This document shows positions 8,835 through 16,926 of a stretch of DNA of 64,000 nucleotides, one piece after another (position 1 is the first letter of the stretch; every line of letters begins with the position of its first letter). Where the stretch lies: contig CALKYE010000166.1 of assembly GCA_938003765.1 (NCBI GenBank), positions 1 to 64,000 of the forward strand. Reading direction: 5' to 3'. Under the pieces are notes generated by a model that worked only from the letters and a program-made list of their open reading frames with translations, did not search any database and was not told the origin of the DNA. This DNA is from an uncultured Planctomycetia bacterium (GTDB lineage: Bacteria; Planctomycetota; UBA1135; GCA-002686595). The translations under genes and the position numbers were made by a program.

Positions 8835-9629
8835 TCAGCCGAAGCGCACGCCGGCGTGCTCTTCGACGGGCCGCAGCCCGCCGGTGATGCGGCCGGTGAG
8901 CAGGAACACGCCGCGGATCCAATCGCCGGGCCGCGGAGCTCGGAGCTGGTCGACCTCGAGCTGCCACGGGCTCGCGAACAGGATCAAGCCGCGCTCTCCG
9001 GCGCGCATGTCGAGCAACGTGACGCGCGCGCCGGTCAGCGGGTTGGTGCGTTCCTCCAAGCGTTCCACGCACAACGCCAGCTCGACGCAGCCGCCCGGAT
9101 CGTCCGGACCTCCCAGCGGCTGCACCCAGCCGCCGTCCGCGAGGCGCCGCGTCGGTCCGCGTCGGACGCTCGCGACTTCGCGCGCTCCGATGCGCTCGAC
9201 GTCGAGCGCGAAGCCTGCGAGCGAGAGCGCCAGCACGTGGCCGCGCGCGAGCGAGCGCGGGAGGCGGCGCGCGTCGGTGACGAGCGCGCTCAGCGGGAAC
9301 GCGCCGGGCTCGCTCGAGGGCTCACCCGCGACGCCGGGGTTGGCCCACCCGACCAGCAACGCGTCGTAGCGCGAATCCGATGCGCGCCGCACGGTTTCGA
9401 CCGCCACGCGCAGTCGCCGCTCGGACTGGAAGTAGGGGTGCACGCTCCACGGATCGCTCTCGCCCTCGCGGTCGGCGCGCACCTCGAGCCCGCCGCCCAG
9501 CGCGAGCCGCAAGTGCTCGCCGTGGGGGCCGCGAAACGGCGCGCGTTCGCCGCGCGTGCGCGCCAGGGCGACCAGGGCGTCGACGTCGACTTCGGGCGGG
9601 AAGCCGATGCACTCGAGCAAGAACTCCAC
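8835..9629 (-). CDS. Unknown 264-residue protein
   Basis: An open frame with coding-like composition from a GTG at 9629. The product has no signal peptide or membrane segment. It has alternating charged and hydrophobic segments, which suggests a mostly beta soluble protein; a segment near the middle (P-L-G-G-P-D-D-P-G-G) may be a loop. I do not recognise a family. It is convergent with the metallopeptidase gene (59-nt gap) and divergent from the M1 aminopeptidase gene (71-nt gap). Confidence 0.6.
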   Translation of the reverse strand: MEFLLECIGFPPEVDVDALVALARTRGERAPFRGPHGEHLRLALGGGLEVRADREGESDPWSVHPYFQSERRLRVAVETVRRASDSRYDALLVGWANPGVAGEPSSEPGAFPLSALVTDARRLPRSLARGHVLALSLAGFALDVERIGAREVASVRRGPTRRLADGGWVQPLGGPDDPGGCVELALCVERLEERTNPLTGARVTLLDMRAGERGLILFASPWQLEVDQLRAPRPGDWIRGVFLLTGRITGGLRPVEEHAGVRFG

Positions 9630-9684
9630 GGCGCGCGCATTGTGCCGAGCCGCGAGCGAGCGGGGAAGTTGAGCGCGTGCTGCG

Positions 9685-9690
9685 TAGACT
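9685..9690 (+). promoter_or_regulatory. TAGACT, -10-like box before the M1 aminopeptidase gene
   Basis: TAGACT ends 10 nt before the ATG at 9701, with no Shine-Dalgarno sequence between. It has the same geometry as the box at 7461 and is likely the -10 element of a short-leader or leaderless transcript. Confidence 0.4.
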
Positions 9691-9700
9691 CTGCGGTTGC

Positions 9701-12187
9701 ATGCGACTCCAACGTTCGATCGGCGCCGCGCTGCTCGCCGCAGCCAGTTCGTTCGGTGCGGCCTGCGCGCCGCTCCCGGTCCGAACCCCGCGCTTCGCAG
9801 CGCCCGTGGCCCACGCGCCGCGCCGCGCGCCGTTCGACGTCGACCACTACGCGCTCGAGCTCGAATTGACGCCGCAGGCCCGCGCGATCGAGGCGCAGTG
9901 CCGCGTGCGCCTGTTCGCGCTGGACGAGCCGCTCGAAGCGGTCGAGCTCGATCTCCACGGCCTCGAAGTGCTCGAGGTGCTCGACGAAGGCGGCGCGAGC
10001 CTGAGCTTCGAGCACGACGGGAAGCTCCTGCGCATCCAGCCGTCGACGCCGATCCCGCCGCGCGCGCTCGCGAGCTTCGCCGTCCGCTACCGCGGCGTTC
10101 CGCGCGCCGGGCTGTGGTTCGTGCGGAAGCGCGACGGCGTGCCGACGCAGGTCTACAGCCAGGGGGAGTGCGAGGACTCGTCGTACTGGTTCCCGTGCTT
10201 CGACGCGCCCGCCGAGCGCGCCACGAGCGAGCTGCGCGTCGTGATGCCGCGCGGATGGCGCTCGCTCGCGGCGGGGGAGTTCGTCGACCGCGTCGAGCTC
10301 GACGGCGACCGCGCGGCGGAGCGCTGGCGCATGACCACCGCTCATCCGGCGTACCTGACGACGCTGGTGGCCGGCGAGTTCGCGTCGCTGCGCGAGCGCT
10401 GGGGCAGCGTCGACCTCGAACACTGGGCCGCGCCAGAGCTCGAGCCGCACGTCGGCCCGAGCCTCGCTTCGACCGCGCAGGTCCTCGAGCACTTCAGCGA
10501 GCTCACCGGCCTGCGCTACCCGTTCTCCAAGTACACGCAGGCCTGCGTCGACAACTTCCGCTTCGGCGGCATGGAGAACATCACCGCGACGACGCTCACC
10601 GACGCGGTGCTGTCGGACGAGCTCGGCCGGCGTGACTACGACGCGACGGACCTCATCGCGCACGAAGCGGCGCACCAGTGGTTCGGGAACCTCGTGACCT
10701 GCGCGCACTGGTCGGACATCTGGCTCAACGAGGGCTTCGCCACCTACTTGACCGAGCTCTACCGCGAGGCCGTCGAAGGCGAGGACGCGTTCCGCGCCGC
10801 GATGCGCGACGTGCAGGCGAGCTACCTCTCACAGGACGTCGGCGCGCGTCGCCGACCGATCGTGTGGGACGTCTACCGCCAGCCGATGGACCTGTTCACG
10901 ACGGGACACGCCTACCCGGGCGGCGCGGCGCGACTGCATCACTTGCGCTTCGTCGTCGGAGAGCGCGCGTTCTTCGCTGCGCTGCGGCGCTACGTCGCGG
11001 AGCAGCGCGGACGAGCGGTGAGCACCGACGACTGGCGGCGCGCGCTGGAGCAGGAGAGCGGGCTCGACCTGCGAGCCTTCTTCCAGCAGTGGCTGCACTC
11101 GCCCGGCTATCCGCAGTTCGAGGTGCGCTGGAGCTGGAGCGCGGAGCGCCAGAGCGTGCTCGTCGACGTCGAGCAGGTGCACAGCCCCGCGAACGGTTGC
11201 CCCAGCGTTTTCTCGACGCCCGTCGACATCGAGGTGCGCGACGCGAGCGGCGCGCGCACGACCCGCGTGACCGTCGATCGACGTCGCCAGCGCTTCGAAC
11301 TCGCCGGTAGCTCCGCGCCGAGCTGGGTCGTGTTCGACAAGCACGGCTGGTTGCCCGCGGTGATCCGCACCCAGCGCTCGACCGACGAGTGGCTCGAGCT
11401 GGCCGCCAACGACGACGACGTGAACGGTCGGCGCGAAGCCCTGGCGGCGCTGGGCGAACTGCTGGCCGAGTCGGTCGACGAGAAGCTGCGCTGGCGCATC
11501 GTCGAGGTCGTCTTGCAGCGTTCTGCGGATCCGTGCGCGGCCGTGCGCGTCGCTGCAGCTCGCGCCTTCGCGCGCGTGCACACGCGCCAGGACCACCCGA
11601 TCGCGCGCTGCCTGATGCGCCTTTCGAGCTCGGATCCGGCTGCGGAGGTGCGCGTCGCGGCGCTGGAGTCGCTCGCGCGCTGGGACACTCGCCGGCTGTT
11701 CGCGGAGTTCGCGCTGCAGCAGTTCGACGCACGCTTCAGCTACGCGACGATGGGAGCCGCGGCGCGCCTGTACGCGGCCGCTGCGCCCGATCAAGCGCGG
11801 GTCTGGATCGAGTCGCAGCTCCAGCGCCCGTCTCCGCACGACGCGCTGCGCGCGCAGTTGTTGCGCGCCCTGGCGCTGCTCCCGGGAGCGGAGATCGACG
11901 AGCGCTTGCGCGTCGCGTCGCTCGACGTCGCGCTGCATCCGGCTGCGCGCGAGGTGGCCGTGCGCGAGCTCACACGGCGCGCGGCGAAGTGGCCTCCGAC
12001 GCGCGAAGCGTTGCTCGACATCGTGCGAGGCTCCGATGCGTACCGACTGCAGAACGCCGCCATCGAAGGCCTGGGCGTGGTGGGGGATCAGAAGGCGCTG
12101 ACGGAACTCGTGCGGTTGCACGGCGAGCTGCTCGAGCCGCGCCAACTGCGTCTGATCGAGGCCGCGCTCGAAGCGAGCGCCCGCTAG
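9701..12187 (+). CDS. M1-family aminopeptidase with C-terminal HEAT-like repeats, probable lipoprotein
   Basis: An 828-residue protein. The N-terminus has a hydrophobic signal with a possible lipobox Cys at residue 22 (F-G-A-A-C), so it may be anchored to a membrane. The gluzincin core is complete: exopeptidase motif G-G-M-E-N at 289-293, zinc site H-E-A-A-H at 321-325, and third ligand Glu344 in N-E-G. After about residue 560 the protein becomes a series of HEAT/armadillo-like helical pairs (for example A-E-V-R-V-A-A-L-E-S-L-A-R). It probably trims N-terminal residues from peptides outside the cytoplasm, with the repeats binding a partner. It is first in a plus-strand run, 17 nt before the oxidoreductase gene. 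Confidence 0.88.
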   Translation: MRLQRSIGAALLAAASSFGAACAPLPVRTPRFAAPVAHAPRRAPFDVDHYALELELTPQARAIEAQCRVRLFALDEPLEAVELDLHGLEVLEVLDEGGASLSFEHDGKLLRIQPSTPIPPRALASFAVRYRGVPRAGLWFVRKRDGVPTQVYSQGECEDSSYWFPCFDAPAERATSELRVVMPRGWRSLAAGEFVDRVELDGDRAAERWRMTTAHPAYLTTLVAGEFASLRERWGSVDLEHWAAPELEPHVGPSLASTAQVLEHFSELTGLRYPFSKYTQACVDNFRFGGMENITATTLTDAVLSDELGRRDYDATDLIAHEAAHQWFGNLVTCAHWSDIWLNEGFATYLTELYREAVEGEDAFRAAMRDVQASYLSQDVGARRRPIVWDVYRQPMDLFTTGHAYPGGAARLHHLRFVVGERAFFAALRRYVAEQRGRAVSTDDWRRALEQESGLDLRAFFQQWLHSPGYPQFEVRWSWSAERQSVLVDVEQVHSPANGCPSVFSTPVDIEVRDASGARTTRVTVDRRRQRFELAGSSAPSWVVFDKHGWLPAVIRTQRSTDEWLELAANDDDVNGRREALAALGELLAESVDEKLRWRIVEVVLQRSADPCAAVRVAAARAFARVHTRQDHPIARCLMRLSSSDPAAEVRVAALESLARWDTRRLFAEFALQQFDARFSYATMGAAARLYAAAAPDQARVWIESQLQRPSPHDALRAQLLRALALLPGAEIDERLRVASLDVALHPAAREVAVRELTRRAAKWPPTREALLDIVRGSDAYRLQNAAIEGLGVVGDQKALTELVRLHGELLEPRQLRLIEAALEASAR

Positions 12188-12204
12188 ACTCCCTGCCCAC
12201 TGCG

Positions 12205-14442
12205 ATGAGCCGTACGCGACCGGGTTTCCTGGAGAATCTCCACTCGTTCAAGCCCTTCGGCTGGGGCGAGACCAAGCCGGCGCACTTCCGCGAGATGCTG
12301 CGCATCGCCTGGCGCAACCGCGACAACCTCACCTACGCCTGGCGCGTGCTCTCGCGCGGCGTGTGCGACGGCTGCGCGCTCGGAACGAACGGGCTCGAGG
12401 ACTGGACGCTGAACGGCACGCACCTGTGCCTGGTGCGGCTGAACCTGCTGCGCCTGAACACGATGGGCGCGATCGAGGCGCGGCGCTTCGACGACGTCGA
12501 GGCGCTGCGCGCGATGACGTCGAAGGAGCTGCGCGAACTCGGGCGCATCCCGTTCCCCATGCGGCGCCGGCGCGGCCAGCGCGCCTTCGAACGCGTGAGC
12601 TTCGACGAGGTCTGGCGCGACGTCGGCGCGCGCTGGCGCGAGTTCGATCCGCGCCGCACCGGCATGTTCGTCACCAGCCGCGGCGTCACCAACGAGGTGT
12701 ACTACGTCGCGCAGAAGGTGATGCGCTACCTGGGCTCGAACTCGGTCGACAACTCGGCGCGCCTGTGCCACAGCCCCAGCGGCGCCGCGCTCAAGGGCGC
12801 GGTGGGCGTGGCGGCGACGACTTGCTCGTACAAGGACTGGTACGAGGCCGATCTGATCGTGTTCTTCGGTTCGAACCCGGCCAACGACCAGCCGGTGTCG
12901 ACCAAGTACCTGCACGAGGCGCGCAAGCGCGGCGTGCGCGTGCTGATGGTCAACGCGTACCGCGAGCCGGGGATGGAGCGCTACTGGGTGCCCTCCAACG
13001 TCGACTCGGCGCTGTTCGGCTCGAAGTTGACCGATCGCTTCTTCCTGGTGCAGGTCGGCGGCGACCTGGCCTTCCTGTGCGCGGCCGCCAAGCTCCTGAT
13101 CGAACGCGGCGCCGTCGCGCGCGACTTCATCGCGCAGGCCACCAGCGGGTACGAGGCGCTCGCGGGCGAACTCCAGCGCCACTCGATCGAAGAACTCGCC
13201 GCGGCCGCGGGCACGACGCGCGCGGAGATCGAAGCCTTCGCCGACGAGTGCGTGCGCGCCGAGCGCGCCGTGCTCGTGTGGTCGATGGGCATCACGCAGC
13301 ACGCGCGCGGCGCCGACGCAGTTCGCGCGATCGCCAACCTGGCGCTGCTGCGCGAATGGGTCGGACGGCCGGGCACGGGCTTGATGCCGATCCGCGGCCA
13401 CTCCGGCGTGCAGGGCGGCGCCGAGATGGGCGCGTACTCGACCGCGCTGCCCGGCGGAGTTCCGATCGACGAGTCCAGCGCCGCGCGCTTCTCGTCGCTG
13501 TGGGGCTTCGAGGTTCCGCGCGAGATCGGACTGACGACCGTGGAGTACCTCGAAGCGGCCTGGCGCGGAGAGCTCGACGGCCTGTACTGCATCGGCGGCA
13601 ACTTCCTCGAGACCATGCCCGAGCCCGAGCGCATCGCCGCCGCGCTCTCCCGCATCGGTTGCCGCGTGCACACCGACATCGTGCTGACCAAGCAGATGCT
13701 CGTGGATCCGCAGGACGACGAGGGCGTCGTGTACGTGCTGCCCTCGCGCACGCGCTACGAGCAGCGCGGCGGCGGCACCGAGACCAGCACCGAGCGGCGC
13801 GTGATCTTCTCGCCCTTCATCGCCGGCCACGAAGTCGGCGAGGCGCGTTCGGAGTGGGAGATGCTCCTCGAGTTCGCGCGCGCCGTGCGGCCCGAGCGCT
13901 ACGAGCGCGTGCACTTCGCCGACGCGGCCGCGATCCGCGCCGAGATCGCGCGCGCCGTGCCGTTCTACGCGGGCATCGAGAAGCTCGCGCGCCAGGGCGA
14001 TCAGTTCCAGTGGGGCGGCCCGATGCTGTGCGCCGATCGCCGCTTCGAGACCTCTGACCGCAAGGCGCACTTCGCCGTGCTGGCGCCCGCTTCGCGCACG
14101 CGCCGCGATCCGTCGCGGCTGGTGCTCGCCACGCGGCGCGGGAAGCAGTTCAACTCGATGGTGCAGGAGCAGCGCGATCCGCTGACCGGCGCCGAGCGCG
14201 ACCACGTGTTCATCAGCGCCGAGGACGCGCAGCGCCTGGGGCTGGAGCACGATCAGCCGCTGCGGCTGTGGAACGAGCTGGGCGAGTACCGCGGCCGCGC
14301 TTTCGTCGCGCCCGTGGCGCGCGGCACGCTCCAAGGTCACTGGCCGGAGGTCAACGGCCTGATCCCGCACGGCATCGTCGATCCCGGCGGCGGCGTGCCC
14401 GACTACAACTGCGAAGTGAGCGTGGAGCCGCTGCGCGCGTGA
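12205..14442 (+). CDS. YdeP-like molybdopterin oxidoreductase (FdhF/YdeP family)
   Basis: A 745-residue protein of the molybdopterin oxidoreductase superfamily, in the FdhF/YdeP subgroup. N-terminal motifs V-C-D-G-C-A-L-G and H-L-C-L-V-R are typical of that group and replace the classical four-cysteine 4Fe-4S motif. The central domain contains F-F-G-S-N-P-A-N-D and G-H-S-G-V-Q-G-G-A-E-M-G, and the C-terminal dinucleotide-binding domain follows. E. coli YdeP is linked to acid resistance, but the substrate is not established. The ATG at 12205 lies 17 nt after the aminopeptidase stop. The stop overlaps the next start (GTGA), so this gene and the selenoprotein gene are translationally coupled. 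Confidence 0.85.
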   Translation: MSRTRPGFLENLHSFKPFGWGETKPAHFREMLRIAWRNRDNLTYAWRVLSRGVCDGCALGTNGLEDWTLNGTHLCLVRLNLLRLNTMGAIEARRFDDVEALRAMTSKELRELGRIPFPMRRRRGQRAFERVSFDEVWRDVGARWREFDPRRTGMFVTSRGVTNEVYYVAQKVMRYLGSNSVDNSARLCHSPSGAALKGAVGVAATTCSYKDWYEADLIVFFGSNPANDQPVSTKYLHEARKRGVRVLMVNAYREPGMERYWVPSNVDSALFGSKLTDRFFLVQVGGDLAFLCAAAKLLIERGAVARDFIAQATSGYEALAGELQRHSIEELAAAAGTTRAEIEAFADECVRAERAVLVWSMGITQHARGADAVRAIANLALLREWVGRPGTGLMPIRGHSGVQGGAEMGAYSTALPGGVPIDESSAARFSSLWGFEVPREIGLTTVEYLEAAWRGELDGLYCIGGNFLETMPEPERIAAALSRIGCRVHTDIVLTKQMLVDPQDDEGVVYVLPSRTRYEQRGGGTETSTERRVIFSPFIAGHEVGEARSEWEMLLEFARAVRPERYERVHFADAAAIRAEIARAVPFYAGIEKLARQGDQFQWGGPMLCADRRFETSDRKAHFAVLAPASRTRRDPSRLVLATRRGKQFNSMVQEQRDPLTGAERDHVFISAEDAQRLGLEHDQPLRLWNELGEYRGRAFVAPVARGTLQGHWPEVNGLIPHGIVDPGGGVPDYNCEVSVEPLRA

Positions 14443-15023
14443 GCTGGATCCGCACCATCGCGCCCGCGCAGGCCACGGGCGCTCTGAAGGAGCTGTACGA
14501 CGCCGCGATCCGCCGCGCCGGCCGCGTGTTCCAGATCCTGCAGGTGCAGAGCCAGACCCCGCGCGCGCTCGAGACCTCGCTCGAGCTCTACAAGGCGTTG
14601 ATGCACGGCGCATCGCCGCTCTCGCGCCGCCAGCGCGAACTGCTCGCGGTCGTCGTCAGTCGCGCCAACGACTGTCACTACTGACTGCACGCGCACCTGT
14701 GGGACCTCCGTGCCGAGGTCCGCGACCTGAGCGAAGCGGAGCGCGAGGCGCTGCTCGCGTCGCTCGCTGTCGACTGGCGCCGAGCAGCGCTGCCGGCGGC
14801 CGACGCGGCGCTGTGCGAGTTCGCCGAGAAGCTGACGCGCTCGCCCGCAGCGATGGCGCGCTCGGACGTCGACGCTCTGCGCGCGCACGGCTTCGACGAT
14901 CGCGCCATCCACGACGCCACGCAGGTCGTGGCGTACTTCAACTACATCAACCGCATCGCGGACGCGCTGGACGTGGACCTCGAGCCCGAGATGCCGCCCG
15001 ACCCGCGGCGCGCGGAACGCTGA
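14439..15023 (+). CDS. AhpD-like peroxidase-related selenoprotein (UGA = Sec at residue 82)
   Basis: A 194-residue carboxymuconolactone decarboxylase/AhpD-type protein interrupted by an in-frame TGA at 14682-14684. Before it the frame reads S-R-A-N-D-C-H-Y; after it, L-H-A-H-L-W. The family's C-x-x-C-x-x-x-H motif is thus Cys79, Sec82, His86. The family sequence continues in frame to V-V-A-Y-F-N-Y-I-N-R-I-A-D, which is typical of its C-terminus, and stops at 15023. A stem-loop that fits a bacterial SECIS follows the TGA. AhpD-type proteins use this Cys pair in peroxide or thiol redox chemistry. The GTG start overlaps the stop of the oxidoreductase gene (GTGA). A nonsense mutation is possible but less likely. 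Confidence 0.85.
14702..14721 (+). promoter_or_regulatory. Predicted bacterial SECIS stem-loop for the AhpD-like selenoprotein
   Basis: A perfect 7-bp stem, GGACCTC/GAGGTCC, with a 6-nt loop CGTGCC. The loop begins 24 nt after the UGA and has G as its second base. The distance, short loop and early guanine match the published bacterial SECIS model. SelB with Sec-tRNA would be expected to bind here while the ribosome is at the UGA. Confidence 0.72.
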
Positions 15024-15071
15024 GCGCGCCGCGCGGGGACTGGTCGCGGCGCTCCAACGCGATTCGCGCGC

Positions 15072-15287
15072 TCAGAAGCGCACGTCGCGCAGCTGATCCA
15101 GACGGAAGTCCACCGAGGTCTCGTGATCGATGTTGATCACGCGGCCGGTGCCCTTGAGCGGGTTGAACACCAGCGCGCCGCTCAGCACGCGGCCGTCGCG
15201 GAAGTAGAGCGTCACCTTGTCGGCGGTGCGCGCGGTGAGGAGGAGGTCGTAGATGCGCTGCGAGTCGGACGATGTGCGGGTCTTCAT
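15072..15287 (-). CDS. Small unknown protein, possibly Sm-like beta fold
   Basis: A 71-residue protein with an ATG at 15287. After a short helical N-terminus it is rich in predicted beta strands (V-T-L-Y-F-R-D-G-R-V-L-S-G-A, then R-V-I-N-I-D). This pattern resembles an Sm/Hfq-like barrel, but I cannot confirm it. The gene is convergent with the selenoprotein gene and lies downstream of the Nudix gene. Confidence 0.55.
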   Translation of the reverse strand: MKTRTSSDSQRIYDLLLTARTADKVTLYFRDGRVLSGALVFNPLKGTGRVINIDHETSVDFRLDQLRDVRF

Positions 15288-15386
15288 GACTCGAAGGGGG
15301 AGCGGCGCCGGGGTGAGGCGCCGCGCAGCACGAGAAGCGTGGACTTGGGGGCAGACTCTGAGCCGCTCGGTGGGGCCGTGCGGCTT

Positions 15387-16064
15387 TCAGCACCTCGTGG
15401 GCGAGGTGAACGCAGTCGCCGGCGCGCTGGTCGCGCTCGGGGAGGCGCTGGGGAACCACTGCGGCAGATGGTCGACGAGCTTGGCGGACCAAGTCTCGAA
15501 GTTCGCGCCGGCGCGGCGGCGCTCGACGAGCTCCTGCGGGGCCACCAACTGGCCCTCGAGCACGTCCTTCTCGCGGATCTCCACGCGCCCGCGCAAGCGG
15601 ACGCGCTGCACGACGCCGACGTGAACGGCGCCGACCGGGTTGGAGTCGTCGTTCATCAAACCGATCGGTTCGAGTTCGACCTCGCCGTCGATGGCGAGCT
15701 CTTCCTCGAGCTCGCGTTGCGAACCGCGCGGCAGCGGGTTGCGCGGCGACGGCGCGCCTTCGAGATCGATCGGGTTGAGGTGGCCGCCGACTCCGATCGA
15801 GAGCTTGTCGTGCAAGCGCGCCTCGCCGCCGCGCGCGGTGCGCCGGAGCAGCAACACCTTCTCGCCGACGATCACCACGTTGTAGGGAATCACCTGCTTC
15901 CAGCTCGGCTCGAGCTCGGCGCGCGCGCGCTCGACGAAGAAGCCGTGGGTCTGGACGCACTCGAGGATGCGCTCGAGCGAGCACGACGCGTCGAAGGGCG
16001 TGAAGCCCTGCGGGTAGTGGTCGGGAAACAGCTCCCGGCGCGGGACGACGAAGACGAACTCCAC
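15387..16064 (-). CDS. Nudix-domain protein
   Basis: A 225-residue protein. Its core has a Nudix-like signature: G-V-G-G-H-L-N-P-I-D, then, after an insertion, R-E-L-E-E-E-L, the helix that binds metal in this superfamily. Nudix enzymes hydrolyse nucleoside diphosphates linked to another moiety. About 90 residues precede the Nudix box and begin V-E-F-V-F-V-V-P-R-R-E-L-F-P. I chose the GTG at 16064 because upstream codons to 16478 are Arg/Pro/Ser-rich and do not look coding. The C-terminus is Ser/Ala/Thr-rich. The substrate is unknown. Confidence 0.75.
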   Translation of the reverse strand: MEFVFVVPRRELFPDHYPQGFTPFDASCSLERILECVQTHGFFVERARAELEPSWKQVIPYNVVIVGEKVLLLRRTARGGEARLHDKLSIGVGGHLNPIDLEGAPSPRNPLPRGSQRELEEELAIDGEVELEPIGLMNDDSNPVGAVHVGVVQRVRLRGRVEIREKDVLEGQLVAPQELVERRRAGANFETWSAKLVDHLPQWFPSASPSATSAPATAFTSPTRC

Positions 16065-16420
16065 GGGTGGGGCTTGGCGGGTGGGAGAGGCGGCGTGCGC
16101 GGAGAGCCGCGCGGACCGACGGGAGTCGGACGGCAGGCCGAGAGCGGTCGGGCCGGCAGTGGGGTCCTGCTGGAACCAACGCGCCTTCCCTGCGGGCGTC
16201 GACCGACTGCGGGGGAGGGGTCGAGCGCGGGCGGCTGAGCCGAAGGCGCGCCGTGGCGAGCGCGAGGAGATGGAATCCTGCCCGGCGCGCGCGACAGGTC
16301 GGATTCTGCCTCGACCTCGCTGGCTGTCAAGATGCTGGGGCGTTCGGCTGGGCCCGCCCCAATATCTTGTGTTCAGCGAAAGTCGACGCCGTCGGAACGG
16401 CACGCGCAAAAAGCGGCATG
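16065..16420. other. Non-coding interval between the Nudix gene and rnpB
   Basis: About 356 nt with no convincing gene; open frames here have shadow-like composition. It should hold the Nudix gene promoter and the 3' processing or termination signals of RNase P RNA, including the stem-loop at 16328-16369. Nothing else is evident. Confidence 0.5.
16328..16369 (-). terminator. Two-part stem-loop downstream of rnpB
   Basis: The outer stem CAAGAT/ATCTTG and inner stem GGGGCG/CGCCCC are separated by a 3x3 internal loop, with a 12-nt apical loop. It lies about 50 nt past the 3' end of RNase P RNA on the minus strand. No U-tract follows. A terminator or 3' processing structure for rnpB is the simplest reading. 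Confidence 0.45.
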
Positions 16421-16810
<390 letters not shown>

Positions 16811-16822
16811 CATGCCGGACGC

Positions 16823-16828
16823 ATCGTA
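16823..16828 (-). promoter_or_regulatory. TACGAT, probable -10 box of rnpB
   Basis: On the minus strand TACGAT lies 12 nt before the predicted 5' end of RNase P RNA, about where a -10 element should be. It matches the TANNNT pattern seen before several protein genes here. Confidence 0.4.
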
Positions 16829-16926
16829 GGCGCGCGTGCGTGCGCGCGCCATGCGCCGAGCGCGCGCGGCGATCGGATAGCCTGTCGGATTCGCGACCCA
16901 CGAGGCTCCGATTCCACACGCCGCGC

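Noticed and set aside
12205..14442. Classical Sec-containing formate dehydrogenase, suggested by the molybdopterin domain next to a selenoprotein
   Set aside because: No in-frame UGA is present, and the N-terminal cysteine pattern is of YdeP type, not formate dehydrogenase.
14682..14684. Plain nonsense mutation or pseudogene in the AhpD-like gene
   Set aside because: The stop is UGA at a redox-Cys site, downstream coding is intact, a SECIS-like hairpin follows, and a second unrelated gene shows the same pattern.
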